A DNA stretch of 64,000 bases from Enterococcus moraviensis ATCC BAA-383 (GCF_000407445.1 NZ_ASWB01000001.1:620001-684000), one strand, 5' to 3'; counted from the first letter of the stretch, positions 51,846 through 61,499 are shown. The notes: generated from the letters alone by a model not told the origin. Numbers and translations: made by a program.

Positions 51846-53534
51846 TTAATTCGCTGCTTTACGGCCTTTGCGTTGTGTAGCTTCCATAATAACAGGAAGT
51901 ATCACAGGACGACGTTTTGTTTGTTCAAACAAGTAGCGGCTCAATTGCTCACGAATATCTTGTTTTAATTTACTCCACTCAAAATCGTTGCTTTCAAGAT
52001 GTTTTTCAACAATCTCTGTTACGATATTGCTGCTTTCTTTCATCAAGTCTTTGCTTGTTTTTACATAGACAAACCCTCTTGATGTGATTTTAGCAGGTGA
52101 GACAATTCTTTTTTCTCGACGATTGATTGTAACGACCGCTACAAAAATACCATCTTCAGATAAAATTCTACGATCCCGCAGGACAATATTTCCGATATCT
52201 CCAACACCGATTCCATCGATCATAATGTTGTCAGCGGTTGTACTGCCGGCAACATTCATTTTTTGTTTCGTGTATTCAAGAATATCTCCTCGACCTGTAA
52301 TGAAAATGTTTTTGTAAGGGATACCTAATTCATGTGCTAAATCTGCATGTGCTGCTAGTTGACGATATTCACCTTGAATAGGAACAAAATATTTGGGTTT
52401 CATCAAGTTCAACATTAGCTGTAAATCATTTGGGCTAGCATGTCCTGAAACACGCATGTTATCAGAAATTTGTTTCACTATCCCACCCGCACGGTAAACG
52501 ATATCTTCGGTTTTAGCTACAGCTGTTTCCATCGCTGTCGTTGGCGTTGTTGTGATATAAACAAGATCGCCTTCTTTGATTTTAACCACACGATGTGTGC
52601 CAGTAGCCATTTTTTGTAAGGACTTGATCGGTTCACCCATTGTTCCCGTTTCTAAAATCACGAGTTGGTCCTCTTGATATTTTTTCATATCTTTCACACT
52701 AACAATCAAATCTTCACTTGGTAATTTTAATTTATCTAATTTGATTGCAGTATTGATAATTCGTTGGAAATCTTGACCCGTTAAAACAATTTTACGGTCA
52801 GAACGATGTGCGGCGTCCAATACTTGCTGCACGCGTTGTAAGTTATTTGCCACACAAGCCACAATAATGCGACCTTCCCAGTATCGAATCGTGTCAAAAA
52901 CTTCGTCTGCAATCTGAAGTTCTGAAACGATTTGTGTTGGATTTTCGGCATTAGACGAATCACTCAATAATGCTAAAACTCCTTCATTACCGATTTCAGC
53001 CAAACGACCAAAGTCTGTTTGGTACATTGGAATCGCACTTTGATCAAATTTGAAGTCACCAGTGTAAACAATGTTGCCTTCTTTTGTTTTCAAATTGATT
53101 CCGATAGAATCTGGAATCGTATGTGTTGTACGGAAGAAACTGATCGTCGCATGTGCAAAATCAATTTCGGTATGTGCATCGACCACATGAAAATCATTGA
53201 AGTCTTTTGAATCTGCGTGATCTCCTACATTTAATTTTGCTAACTCAATTGTCAACTCCGTACCAAATACTGGTACATGAACCTTTGATAAAAGATATGG
53301 TAATGCTCCAATTGCATCGGCATGACCATGTGTTAAGAATATTCCTGCAACACGATCGATATTTTCTACCAAATACGTAAAATCGGGAATCACCACATCA
53401 ATTCCTAGTAGTTCATTTTCTGGATATTTTAATCCACAATCCAGTACAAAAATTTCATCTTCCACTTCTGCGATGTACATATTTTTACCATTTTCACGAA
53501 CGCCGCCTAAGGGAACGATTTTTATTGTACTCAC
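51846..53534 (-). CDS. rnjB: Ribonuclease J2
   Basis: A 562-residue MBL/beta-CASP ribonuclease, 5'-3' exonuclease and endonuclease of the Firmicute degradosome. The metal motif reads HGHADAIGAL (H69, H71, D73, A74), where active J1 enzymes have HxHxDH. Loss of the last His is a known trait of J2, which acts mainly as a partner of J1. The beta-CASP and C-terminal domains are complete. The start is probably GTG 53534 after GAGAGGTG. It follows dapA by 31 bp, the same neighbour as in B. subtilis. Confidence 0.92.
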   Translation of the reverse strand: MSTIKIVPLGGVRENGKNMYIAEVEDEIFVLDCGLKYPENELLGIDVVIPDFTYLVENIDRVAGIFLTHGHADAIGALPYLLSKVHVPVFGTELTIELAKLNVGDHADSKDFNDFHVVDAHTEIDFAHATISFFRTTHTIPDSIGINLKTKEGNIVYTGDFKFDQSAIPMYQTDFGRLAEIGNEGVLALLSDSSNAENPTQIVSELQIADEVFDTIRYWEGRIIVACVANNLQRVQQVLDAAHRSDRKIVLTGQDFQRIINTAIKLDKLKLPSEDLIVSVKDMKKYQEDQLVILETGTMGEPIKSLQKMATGTHRVVKIKEGDLVYITTTPTTAMETAVAKTEDIVYRAGGIVKQISDNMRVSGHASPNDLQLMLNLMKPKYFVPIQGEYRQLAAHADLAHELGIPYKNIFITGRGDILEYTKQKMNVAGSTTADNIMIDGIGVGDIGNIVLRDRRILSEDGIFVAVVTINRREKRIVSPAKITSRGFVYVKTSKDLMKESSNIVTEIVEKHLESNDFEWSKLKQDIREQLSRYLFEQTKRRPVILPVIMEATQRKGRKAAN

Positions 53535-53565
53535 TAACTTCACCTCTCTATATTCCCATACTGAA

Positions 53566-54438
53566 TCAAAGATCCAGTATGCTTAAAATTTTCGCTTTTT
53601 CTTCAGAAGTACAGGATACAAGAGGTAAACGCAGCTCACCTACAGTTATGCCCATCTGGTTCAGCACAGCTTTTACTGGAGCTGGTGATGGTGCTGAAAA
53701 CAACGCATGCATCTTAGGTAATAATTGACGCTGAATCGTCGCTGCTTTTTTGATTTCTCCATGATCCAACGCTTGGAACATGTCGTACATTTCAGTGCCA
53801 AATACATGACTTGCAACAGAAATGACCCCTTGCCCGCCTAAAGCTTTTGTAGAAAATGCTTCAGGATCATCTCCAGTATACACTAAAAAGTCTTTTGGCG
53901 CTCTCTCTATCAACTCAGTCAATGTATCTAAACCAGAACACTCCTTGATTGCTATAATATTTTCCAATTCAGCTAATCGTAAACTTGTTTCTACATCAAG
54001 GCTTGCAACCGTTCGACCTGGTACATTGTATAAAATAATCGGTAGATCGCTTGCCTCTGCAATTGCTTTAAAATGTTGATATAATCCTTCTTGATTTGGT
54101 TTGTTATAGTATGGTACCACAGCCAACCCTGCATCGATTCCTCTAATTGCTGAAATTTCTTTTACAAATTCAACAGAATCTCGTGTGTCATTGGTTCCCA
54201 CACCACAAATAATCGGCACGCGACCATCAACTAACCGAATCACTTCATTGAATAACTCGATTTCCTCATCATGCGTTAATGTTGGTGACTCTCCCGTTGT
54301 ACCAGCTAAAATAATTCCTTCTGTATGATGAGCAAGCAAATGATTGACCAAATGAGGCAGCTGAGCAAAATCGATTGCGCCGCTTTCATCAAAAGGTGTG
54401 ACCATTGCTGTAATTATCGTTGCATTTTCTAAATTCAT
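53566..54438 (-). CDS. dapA: 4-hydroxy-tetrahydrodipicolinate synthase
   Basis: A 290-residue TIM-barrel aldolase that condenses pyruvate with aspartate semialdehyde, the first step toward diaminopimelate and lysine. GTTGESPTL, the active-site tyrosine in ILYNVPGRT and the Schiff-base lysine in IIAIKECSG are present. The start is ATG 54438 after AGGAGG. Its leader holds the duplicated structured element at 54460-54700. Confidence 0.95.
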   Translation of the reverse strand: MNLENATIITAMVTPFDESGAIDFAQLPHLVNHLLAHHTEGIILAGTTGESPTLTHDEEIELFNEVIRLVDGRVPIICGVGTNDTRDSVEFVKEISAIRGIDAGLAVVPYYNKPNQEGLYQHFKAIAEASDLPIILYNVPGRTVASLDVETSLRLAELENIIAIKECSGLDTLTELIERAPKDFLVYTGDDPEAFSTKALGGQGVISVASHVFGTEMYDMFQALDHGEIKKAATIQRQLLPKMHALFSAPSPAPVKAVLNQMGITVGELRLPLVSCTSEEKAKILSILDL

Positions 54439-54459
54439 ACTTACTTACCTCCTAATTTT

Positions 54460-54700
54460 AAAGCGTAGTGGGCTCGTCCAACCTCGTAGAAAAATAGGAA
54501 AATAGAAGGGTGGCGCTTTTTGCCACAATCAAATTTTATCTTTTTTCATAGAGGTTAGCCCACAGAACTAGATAACATTTAAAAGCGTAGTGGGCTCGTT
54601 CAACCTCGTAGAAAAATAGGAAAATAGGATGGTGACGCTCTTCGTCACAAACAGATTTTATCTTTTTTCATAGAGGTTAGCCCACGGAGCTAGATAACAC
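54460..54700 (-). repeat. Tandem duplicated structured leader element before dapA
   Basis: Two copies (54460-54579 and 54582-54700) lie at a 122-bp period between asd and dapA. Each folds with an outer GTGGGCT/AGCCCAC stem, an AACCTC/GAGGTT stem and an inner hairpin. The inner stem is GTGGC/GCCAC in one copy and GTGAC/GTCAC in the other, a compensatory change. The copy nearest dapA runs straight into its AGGAGG site. No known riboswitch motif was recognised. Confidence 0.85.
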
Positions 54701-54737
54701 ACGTCATAAAAAACCTCAAAATATCTCTACACTCTAT

Positions 54738-55793
54738 TTAAACTCTCACCAAATCCATTTCATGTAATGTTTCGGCAATCTGAACTGAGTTCCAAGCAGC
54801 TCCTTTTAATAGATTATCTGAAACGACCCACATATGATACCCTTTGTCGATATCGATATCTTGACGAATTCTTCCTACAAAGGTTTCTTTACGGTCAATA
54901 CTTGTTAAGGCTTGCGGATAAAGTTGCTGACTTGGATCATCTTGTAAAACAGCTCCAGGAGCATTAGCAATCAATTCTCTGATTTTCGTCACGTTTGATC
55001 CATCTTCTTTAACTTCAATATAAACCGATTCAGAATGTCCTGATAATACTGGAATACGTACACAAGTAGCAACTACTTTGATACTATCGTCTTCCATGAT
55101 TTTTTTTGTTTCATTGATCATTTTCCATTCTTCATAGGTATAATCAGCATCCGCAAAAACATCGATTTGAGGTAAAGCATTGAATGCGATCGGATAATGT
55201 TTTTTATCTCCACCACTCGGTAAAATTGTAGCCTCTAAAGCATCGGCTGGTGTGCCTTCAACATAGGCCACGGCCTGAGATTTCAACTCTTCCATCGCGT
55301 TGATTCCCGCACCACTAACAGCTTGATAAGTAGAAACAATCAATCGATCCAATCCATAGGCTTGGCGAATCGGTTCAAGCGCGACCATCATTTGAATCGT
55401 CGAACAATTCGGGTTTGCAATGATTCCTTTATGACGCTTTAATGCGTTTGGATTAACTTCTGGCACAACTAAAGGCACCTCGGGATCCATTCTGAAGTGA
55501 CTTGTATTATCAATTACAACAGCCCCTCGTTTAACCGCCTCAGGTGCAAATTGTTTTGAAATATTTCCTCCAGCACTAAATAAAGCAATATCTATATCCG
55601 TAAATGATTCCGGTACTAACTCTTCGATTATAAGAGGGGTTCCCTTAAACATTACCTCTTTTCCCGCTGAACGTTTCGATGCCAAAAGCTTTACCTGATT
55701 CATAGGTAATGATGTTCCTTCTAACATTTCGATCATTTTAGTGCCTACCGCACCAGTTGCGCCTACCACGGCAACATTATACTTTTTTTTCAT
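54738..55793 (-). CDS. asd: Aspartate-semialdehyde dehydrogenase
   Basis: A 351-residue NADP-dependent enzyme of the aspartate pathway, supplying DapA and homoserine synthesis. [16 protein letters not shown] is the Rossmann loop. The catalytic C130 lies in [11 protein letters not shown], and the later HSESVYIE block carries the active-site His. The start is ATG 55793. It precedes dapA on the same strand with 299 bp between, filled by the repeated leader element, so the two may or may not share a transcript. Confidence 0.95.
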   Translation of the reverse strand: MKKKYNVAVVGATGAVGTKMIEMLEGTSLPMNQVKLLASKRSAGKEVMFKGTPLIIEELVPESFTDIDIALFSAGGNISKQFAPEAVKRGAVVIDNTSHFRMDPEVPLVVPEVNPNALKRHKGIIANPNCSTIQMMVALEPIRQAYGLDRLIVSTYQAVSGAGINAMEELKSQAVAYVEGTPADALEATILPSGGDKKHYPIAFNALPQIDVFADADYTYEEWKMINETKKIMEDDSIKVVATCVRIPVLSGHSESVYIEVKEDGSNVTKIRELIANAPGAVLQDDPSQQLYPQALTSIDRKETFVGRIRQDIDIDKGYHMWVVSDNLLKGAAWNSVQIAETLHEMDLVRV

Positions 55794-55975
55794 ACTTATT
55801 GATCTCCTCTCAAATTCCTGAAGAAAGTTGCTTTTCCTATTTTACCATAATATTGTCTTTTACTACATAGGAAGTAAATTGATTTTACTTTATTTTTCGT
55901 CAAAATAGTGAAAGAAAAAAAGGAATTATAACATTTCAAATTTTTCTTTAATGACTTTCTTATCATTCGAGCAAC

Positions 55976-56008
55976 TTAGTCGACTAATTTTTTGTGCGGT
56001 TCTATACT
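55976..56008 (+). promoter_or_regulatory. Promoter and palindromic operator of the keto acid decarboxylase gene
   Basis: TCGACT (55980-55985) and TATACT (56003-56008) are separated by 17 bp. The perfect 12-bp palindrome TTAGTCGACTAA (55976-55987) covers the -35, so a repressor there would block RNA polymerase. The regulator is unknown; it does not match the Rex consensus. Confidence 0.55.
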
Positions 56009-56037
56009 GGCTCTGCAGCTCATTTTTGTGAGTATCA

Positions 56038-56140
56038 GATACGCTCGCTTTTAGAAACGATAAAATAAGCAAAAGGAAAAAATGCCTTAGTCCTATTTTT
56101 TGTCAACGTTGGACGAGCTTATCGCGCTTTTAATTTTAGG
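56038..56140 (+). repeat. Structured leader element, diverged relative, before the keto acid decarboxylase gene
   Basis: It shares with the dapA leader, in the same orientation relative to its gene, the segments TCCTATTTTT, GTTGGACGAGC, and a GCGCTTTTAATTTTAGGAGG end. The outer stem is instead GATAcGCTCG (56038-56047) with CGAGCtTATC (56114-56123): different bases at the equivalent position. Confidence 0.65.
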
Positions 56141-56151
56141 AGGATGATTAG

Positions 56152-57798
56152 ATGTACACAGTAGCAGATTATTTGCTAGATCGTTTAAAGGAATTGGGAA
56201 TTGATGAGGTTTTTGGTGTTCCTGGAGACTATAATTTACAATTTTTAGACCATATCACGGCAAGAAAAGATCTGGAATGGATTGGAAATGCGAATGAGTT
56301 GAATGCTGCTTATATGGCTGATGGATATGCTCGAACAAAAGGGATTTCAGCTTTGGTAACAACGTTTGGCGTGGGTGAACTAAGTGCTATCAATGGTTTA
56401 GCTGGCAGCTATGCTGAGAGTATTCCTGTTATTGAGATCGTTGGTTCACCAACCACTACGGTTCAACAAAACAAAAAACTTGTCCATCATACTTTGGGTG
56501 ATGGTGATTTCTTGCGTTTTGAGCGGATCCATGAAGAAGTAAGTGCAGCAATTGCTCATTTAAGTACAGAAAATGCCCCATCAGAAATCGATCGTGTCTT
56601 AACTGTTGCGATGACAGAGAAACGTCCTGTTTATATCAATTTACCTATTGATATTGCTGAAATGAAAGCTTCTGCTCCTACAACTCCTTTAAACCATACA
56701 ACTGATCAACTAACAACCGTTGAAACTGCTATTTTAACCAAAGTGGAAGACGCATTAAAGCAATCAAAAAATCCAGTCGTTATTGCTGGGCATGAAATTC
56801 TAAGTTATCACATTGAAAATCAATTAGAGCAATTTATTCAAAAATTCAATTTGCCGATAACAGTCCTACCATTTGGTAAAGGTGCATTTAATGAAGAAGA
56901 TGCCCATTATTTAGGAACTTATACAGGTTCAACAACAGATGAGTCTATGAAAAACCGAGTGGATCATGCAGATCTGGTTTTACTTTTAGGCGCAAAACTG
57001 ACCGATTCAGCAACATCAGGTTTTAGTTTTGGTTTTACAGAAAAACAAATGATTTCGATTGGGTCTACAGAAGTTCTATTTTACGGAGAAAAACAGGAAA
57101 CCGTTCAATTAGATCGTTTTGTTTCAGCCTTATCAACACTTTCCTTTTCTCGATTTACCGATGAGATGCCTTCAGTCAAACGTTTGGCAACCCCAAAAGT
57201 CCGTGATGAAAAGTTAACGCAAAAACAGTTTTGGCAAATGGTTGAATCGTTTCTTTTACAAGGTGATACGGTTGTCGGCGAACAGGGTACTTCTTTCTTT
57301 GGCTTAACGAATGTTCCGCTAAAAAAAGACATGCATTTTATCGGTCAACCTTTATGGGGCTCGATTGGCTATACATTCCCTTCTGCATTAGGGAGTCAAA
57401 TTGCAAATAAAGAAAGCCGACATCTGTTGTTTATTGGAGATGGATCATTGCAATTGACGGTTCAGGAACTAGGAACAGCCATAAGAGAAAAATTGACTCC
57501 AATCGTTTTTGTGATCAATAATAATGGTTATACTGTTGAACGAGAAATTCACGGAGCGACAGAGCAATATAATGATATTCCGATGTGGGATTACCAAAAA
57601 TTGCCGTTCGTCTTTGGTGGAACAGATCAAACGGTGGCAACGTATAAGGTATCGACAGAAATTGAGTTAGATAATGCAATGACGCGCGCTAGAACAGATG
57701 TGGATCGCTTACAATGGATCGAAGTTGTAATGGATCAAAACGATGCACCCGTTCTTTTAAAAAAATTAGCAAAGATTTTTGCAAAACAGAATAGCTAA
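56152..57798 (+). CDS. 2-keto acid (pyruvate/indolepyruvate/branched-chain) decarboxylase, ThDP-dependent
   Basis: A 548-residue PDC-family enzyme. E49 lies in WIGNANELNAAYMADGYAR, the catalytic pair is H112-H113 in LVHHTLGDGDF, and the ThDP motif runs from IGDGSLQLTVQEL to INNNGYTVE. It resembles the KdcA/IpdC group of lactic bacteria, which turns 2-oxo acids into aldehydes. The preferred substrate cannot be read from sequence. It is transcribed from its own promoter, with AGGAGG before ATG 56152. luxS follows 91 bp later, also with its own promoter. Confidence 0.9.
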   Translation: MYTVADYLLDRLKELGIDEVFGVPGDYNLQFLDHITARKDLEWIGNANELNAAYMADGYARTKGISALVTTFGVGELSAINGLAGSYAESIPVIEIVGSPTTTVQQNKKLVHHTLGDGDFLRFERIHEEVSAAIAHLSTENAPSEIDRVLTVAMTEKRPVYINLPIDIAEMKASAPTTPLNHTTDQLTTVETAILTKVEDALKQSKNPVVIAGHEILSYHIENQLEQFIQKFNLPITVLPFGKGAFNEEDAHYLGTYTGSTTDESMKNRVDHADLVLLLGAKLTDSATSGFSFGFTEKQMISIGSTEVLFYGEKQETVQLDRFVSALSTLSFSRFTDEMPSVKRLATPKVRDEKLTQKQFWQMVESFLLQGDTVVGEQGTSFFGLTNVPLKKDMHFIGQPLWGSIGYTFPSALGSQIANKESRHLLFIGDGSLQLTVQELGTAIREKLTPIVFVINNNGYTVEREIHGATEQYNDIPMWDYQKLPFVFGGTDQTVATYKVSTEIELDNAMTRARTDVDRLQWIEVVMDQNDAPVLLKKLAKIFAKQNS

Positions 57799-57823
57799 AA
57801 TAGTCTTTAGCGTTCGACATCTA

Positions 57824-57851
57824 TTGACTTTCCATACTATTTTGTTATAGT
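57824..57851 (+). promoter_or_regulatory. Promoter of luxS
   Basis: TTGACT (57824-57829) and TATAGT (57846-57851) with a 16-bp spacer lie 38 bp before the start codon. Confidence 0.6.
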
Positions 57852-57889
57852 TAAAAGCGACATTTACTTAATTTGAAGGAGTGAATAAT

Positions 57890-58348
57890 ATGGCACGAGT
57901 TGAAAGTTTTGAATTAGACCACAATACAGTTAAAGCCCCTTATGTTCGTTTAGCGGGTACTGAAAAAAACGGTGATGTATTAATTGAAAAATATGATCTA
58001 CGTTTTTTACAACCAAATGAAGATGAATTACCAACAGCTGCAGTTCATACACTAGAGCATTTGTTAGCAGTAAATTTACGTGATCATTTAGAAGGAATCA
58101 TCGACATCTCTCCAATGGGATGCCGTACTGGATTTTATATGATCATGTGGAATGAACATTCACCAAAAGAAATTCGTGATGCTTTGGTAAAAGTATTGAA
58201 CTTTATCGCTGAGACAGATTTCGTTCCAGCAGTATCTGCAAAAGAATGTGGCAACTATAAAGACCATTCTTTATTTTCTGCACAAGAATATGCGAAAATC
58301 GTTTTAGCAAAAGGAATTAGTTTAGATCCTTTTGAACGAATTTTGTAA
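57890..58348 (+). CDS. luxS: S-ribosylhomocysteine lyase LuxS
   Basis: A 152-residue metalloenzyme that splits S-ribosylhomocysteine to homocysteine and DPD, the precursor of autoinducer-2. The metal ligands are H53 and H57 (HTLEH) and C120 (ECGNYKDH). C78 in GCRTGFY is the catalytic cysteine. The start is ATG 57890 after GAAGGAG; a GTG 9 bp upstream is too close to the site. Confidence 0.97.
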   Translation: MARVESFELDHNTVKAPYVRLAGTEKNGDVLIEKYDLRFLQPNEDELPTAAVHTLEHLLAVNLRDHLEGIIDISPMGCRTGFYMIMWNEHSPKEIRDALVKVLNFIAETDFVPAVSAKECGNYKDHSLFSAQEYAKIVLAKGISLDPFERIL

Positions 58349-58361
58349 GATAATTTAAAAA

Positions 58362-58392
58362 GAGCCGCTCTGCGTAAATCGCAGGGCGGCTC
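58362..58392. terminator. Bidirectional terminator between luxS and the ZIP gene
   Basis: A 13-bp stem (GAGCCGCTCTGCG with one non-Watson-Crick pair) and 5-nt loop is followed by CTTTTATT. Confidence 0.9.
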
Positions 58393-58399
58393 CTTTTAT

Positions 58400-59227
58400 T
58401 TAACCTAATGCAACATCTAAAATCATCATGATAATGAATCCTAGCATCACACCAAATACAGCAAAATGACGTTTACTTGTAACGGTTTGCTGCGCTTCTG
58501 GAATCAATTCCTCCACAACTACATAAATCATTGCACCTGCAGCAAAAGCCAACGCATAAGGTAACAACAACGTTACTTTAGTAACTAAAACAGCACCGAT
58601 GATGCCTGCAATTGGTTCAACAATCCCGGATGCTTGCCCATAAAGGAACGCTTTTTTTCGACTCAAATTTTCTTGTCTTAATGGAATAGATACTGCAGCC
58701 CCTTCTGGAAAGTTTTGAATACCAATACCCAAGGCTACAGAGATCGCAGCTAAAACAGCTTTTTTCGGATCATCTGCTGAGTTTGCTGCCCCAAATGCAA
58801 CTCCAACCGCTAAGCCCTCGGGAATATTATGCAGTGTGATTGAGAATACCAATAAAATCGTTCTTTTTAAATGACTTGGTAATCCCTCTTTTTCATGGTT
58901 CGGCCCAAAATGCATGTGAGGTAAGGTTTTATCCGCAATATAAAGAAATAACCCACCCAATCCAAAACCAAAACTTACGACAAGCCAAGCAATACTGCCA
59001 TTTTCTTCTGCCTGTTTGATCGCTGGGTCTAATAAAGACCAAAAACTTGCAGCAATCATGACACCTGCTGCAAAACCTAACATCATATTCAGTATATCTT
59101 TTTTAATTTCCTTAAAAAAGAACACTAACCCAGCCCCTAAAGCCGTCATAAAATAAGTAAATCCCGTCCCAACTAATGCTTGTTGCCAAGCCTCTAAAGA
59201 TAACAGCCAGCTCGTTATTATCAACAC
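58400..59227 (-). CDS. ZIP family metal transporter
   Basis: A 275-residue polytopic protein with eight TM helices. The metal site motifs are in TLHNIPEGLAVG (TM4) and NFPEGAAVSIPL (TM5), with an EELIPEA block near the end. It resembles ZupT-like divalent-metal importers with broad selectivity (Zn, Mn, Fe). The start seems to be GTG 59227 after GAGGAA. Monocistronic. Confidence 0.88.
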   Translation of the reverse strand: MLIITSWLLSLEAWQQALVGTGFTYFMTALGAGLVFFFKEIKKDILNMMLGFAAGVMIAASFWSLLDPAIKQAEENGSIAWLVVSFGFGLGGLFLYIADKTLPHMHFGPNHEKEGLPSHLKRTILLVFSITLHNIPEGLAVGVAFGAANSADDPKKAVLAAISVALGIGIQNFPEGAAVSIPLRQENLSRKKAFLYGQASGIVEPIAGIIGAVLVTKVTLLLPYALAFAAGAMIYVVVEELIPEAQQTVTSKRHFAVFGVMLGFIIMMILDVALG

Positions 59228-59310
59228 CCCAACTTCCTCAATTTTTTTCTTAACTTTACTTTATCATACCCATGCTTTTATAACCATGACTAAACTAAAA
59301 ATGCTTTCAT

Positions 59311-59339
59311 TTGGTACCACATTTTAGAAGGAGTATACT
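59311..59339 (+). promoter_or_regulatory. Promoter of the pyruvate oxidase gene
   Basis: TTGGTA (59311-59316) and TATACT (59334-59339) with a 17-bp spacer lie 36 bp before the start. Confidence 0.55.
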
Positions 59340-59375
59340 TAACATAGAAGTAAGTCGAGAAATGGAGTGAACAAA

Positions 59376-61100
59376 ATGACAGAAACAATCAATGCTGCTG
59401 TTGCGATGATCAACGTTTTAGAAAGTTGGGACGTCGATCATATTTATGGAATTCCTGGTGGTTCTTTCAACTCCACGATGGATGCTCTATACAAAGAAAA
59501 AAATAAAATCACCTATATTCAAGTTCGTCACGAAGAAGTTGGCGCATTAGCGGCGGCGGCCGATGCAAAATTAACAGGTAAAATCGGTGTCGCTTTTGGC
59601 TCTGCAGGTCCTGGTGCCACCCATTTGATTAATGGGCTATATGATGCGCAAATGGATCATGTCCCTATTTTAGCTCTCTTAGGACAAGTAGCTACAAGTT
59701 CTATGAACTACAATGCTTTTCAAGAATTAAATGAAAATCCCATGTTTGCTGACGTAAGTGTCTATAACCGTACGGTGATGACTCCGGAAAGTCTCCCTCA
59801 TGTTGTGGATGAAGCAATCAAAGCCGCCTATAAAAACAAAGGTGTTGCAGTCGTTACGATTCCAGTAGATTTTGGAACAAAAGAAATTCCAAATATCGAC
59901 GTTTCTACTGCCAAAAATTATCGAACAGGCTTAGTTATGCCTCATTATAATGACTTAAAAAAAGCCGTTTCATTGATTGAATCGGCCGAAAAACCGATCC
60001 TTTATATTGGACAAGGAACACGTGGGGCATGGCCTGAAATCAGATCATTCTCTGAACATTTTTCAACACCTATTGTTTCCGCTGTTTTAGGGAAAGGAAT
60101 CGTTCCTGACGCCTATGAAAACTTCCTTGGTTTTGCTGGGCGCGTTGCCACTAAGCCTGCTAATGAAGCTTTAGCTGAAACGGATTTGATTGTCTTTACT
60201 GGTAGTGATTTTCCTTTTGCACAGTATTTTTTTAATCCTGAAGCTAAATTTGTTCAGATCGATATCGATGCAACAAAATTTGGACGTCGTCATAAAACGG
60301 ATGTCACCATTTTAGGAGATGCCAAAGAATCTTTAAAACGGCTAGTTGACTTAGGCGAATCTCGCCCTGAGGATCACTGGCTTAACGCCAATCAAAAAAA
60401 CAAAAAAAATTGGGTTGCTTGGTTAAGAAGTTTTGATAATAAAACAGATCAACCACTTCGTGTGGAACCAATATTTAAAGAAATCAGAAGAATCGCTGAT
60501 GAGGAAGCAATTTTTGTAACGGATGTTGGAAATACGACGATCCACGCTATTCGTTTGTTAGAAATGAACGGCAAACAAAAATTTACGACTTCTGGCTGGT
60601 TTGCTACAATGGGTAACGGTATCCCAGGTGGAATTGCCGCTCAGCTTAGCTACCCTAATCGTCAAGTATTCACATTAAGTGGCGATGGCGCATTTGCCAT
60701 GGTCATGCAAGATATTATCACCCAAGTAAAATACAAACTGCCGATTATCAATGTTGTCTTTTCAAATGATTCTTTTGGATTTATTGAAGCGGAACAAGAA
60801 GATAGCGAGCAAAAGAAATTTGGTGTTTATTTAGAAGGAGCTGACTTTGGAAAAGTAGGTGAAGCCCTTGGTGCTAAAGGATTTACGATTACAGAATATA
60901 GTCAACTAGAACCTGCTTTTGAAGCGGCTAAACAAAGTGAGCGACCTGTTGTAATCGATGTAAAAATTAGAAATACTCGCCCATTGCCTGTTGAAGAATT
61001 AATCTTAGATCCTGGAAAATTCAGTGAAGCTGAGATTCAGGCTTTTAAAGAAAAATATGAGGTACATGATATGCCCGTTTTGAAAGAGTTATTATCATAA
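59376..61100 (+). CDS. Pyruvate oxidase (acetyl-phosphate and H2O2 forming)
   Basis: A 574-residue ThDP/FAD enzyme that oxidises pyruvate with O2 and phosphate to acetyl phosphate, CO2 and H2O2. The ThDP glutamate is in QVRHEEVGALAAAADAK. The FAD domain includes LGKGIVPDAYENFLGFAGRV, and the C-terminal ThDP motif is SGDGAFAMVMQDIITQV to SNDSFGFIE. It matches the Pox/SpxB group of lactic bacteria. The start is ATG 59376 after GGAGTG. Monocistronic. It would be active in aerated cells. Confidence 0.93.
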   Translation: MTETINAAVAMINVLESWDVDHIYGIPGGSFNSTMDALYKEKNKITYIQVRHEEVGALAAAADAKLTGKIGVAFGSAGPGATHLINGLYDAQMDHVPILALLGQVATSSMNYNAFQELNENPMFADVSVYNRTVMTPESLPHVVDEAIKAAYKNKGVAVVTIPVDFGTKEIPNIDVSTAKNYRTGLVMPHYNDLKKAVSLIESAEKPILYIGQGTRGAWPEIRSFSEHFSTPIVSAVLGKGIVPDAYENFLGFAGRVATKPANEALAETDLIVFTGSDFPFAQYFFNPEAKFVQIDIDATKFGRRHKTDVTILGDAKESLKRLVDLGESRPEDHWLNANQKNKKNWVAWLRSFDNKTDQPLRVEPIFKEIRRIADEEAIFVTDVGNTTIHAIRLLEMNGKQKFTTSGWFATMGNGIPGGIAAQLSYPNRQVFTLSGDGAFAMVMQDIITQVKYKLPIINVVFSNDSFGFIEAEQEDSEQKKFGVYLEGADFGKVGEALGAKGFTITEYSQLEPAFEAAKQSERPVVIDVKIRNTRPLPVEELILDPGKFSEAEIQAFKEKYEVHDMPVLKELLS

Positions 61101-61102
61101 AA

Positions 61103-61135
61103 AATAGCAGATGCGTAAAAACCGCATCTGCTATT
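61103..61135. terminator. Bidirectional terminator between the pyruvate oxidase and csbD-like genes
   Basis: A 13-bp stem (AATAGCAGATGCG type) with a 7-nt loop is followed by a T-rich tract. Confidence 0.9.
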
Positions 61136-61146
61136 CTTTATTTTAT

Positions 61147-61401
61147 TTATTTATCATCATGTTTATGGAATTTTTCTTTGATATCTTCAAAACCTTCTTT
61201 GATTTTGTCGCCTAATTTTTCAGCGCCATCTTTGATATCATCACCGGCATCACGGGCTTTGTCTTTTACATCGCCAAAAGCTGATTGTGCTTTGCCTTCA
61301 AGCTCTTTGCCTTTATCATCTGTTACTTTACCTTGAACTTCTTTCGCTGTTCCTTCAACTTTGTCTTTTGCATCATTTACGCGTCCATTTAAATCTGCCA
61401 T
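61147..61401 (-). CDS. CsbD family stress protein
   Basis: An 84-residue hydrophilic, lysine- and aspartate-rich helical protein. [42 protein letters not shown] is the CsbD signature, followed by a second similar segment. CsbD proteins are abundant general stress proteins without a defined biochemical role. Monocistronic, after AGGAGGG. Confidence 0.88.
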   Translation of the reverse strand: MADLNGRVNDAKDKVEGTAKEVQGKVTDDKGKELEGKAQSAFGDVKDKARDAGDDIKDGAEKLGDKIKEGFEDIKEKFHKHDDK

Positions 61402-61499
61402 GTGAAAATCCCTCCTAGTTAATTTATACTACATAACTAGCATAGCATCATTTTTAACTTGCTACAAACGATTCGCTTTGTTTTTTATGATCAACCCAT

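Noticed and set aside
54460-54700. Tandem repeat as a CRISPR or lysine riboswitch
   Set aside because: Only two long copies with no spacers are present, so it is not CRISPR. The conserved L-box core blocks were not found, so a lysine riboswitch is not supported.
59296-59310. cre site at the pyruvate oxidase promoter
   Set aside because: The minus-strand match TGAAAGCATTTTTA lacks the central CG and has another mismatch; too weak to report as a feature.
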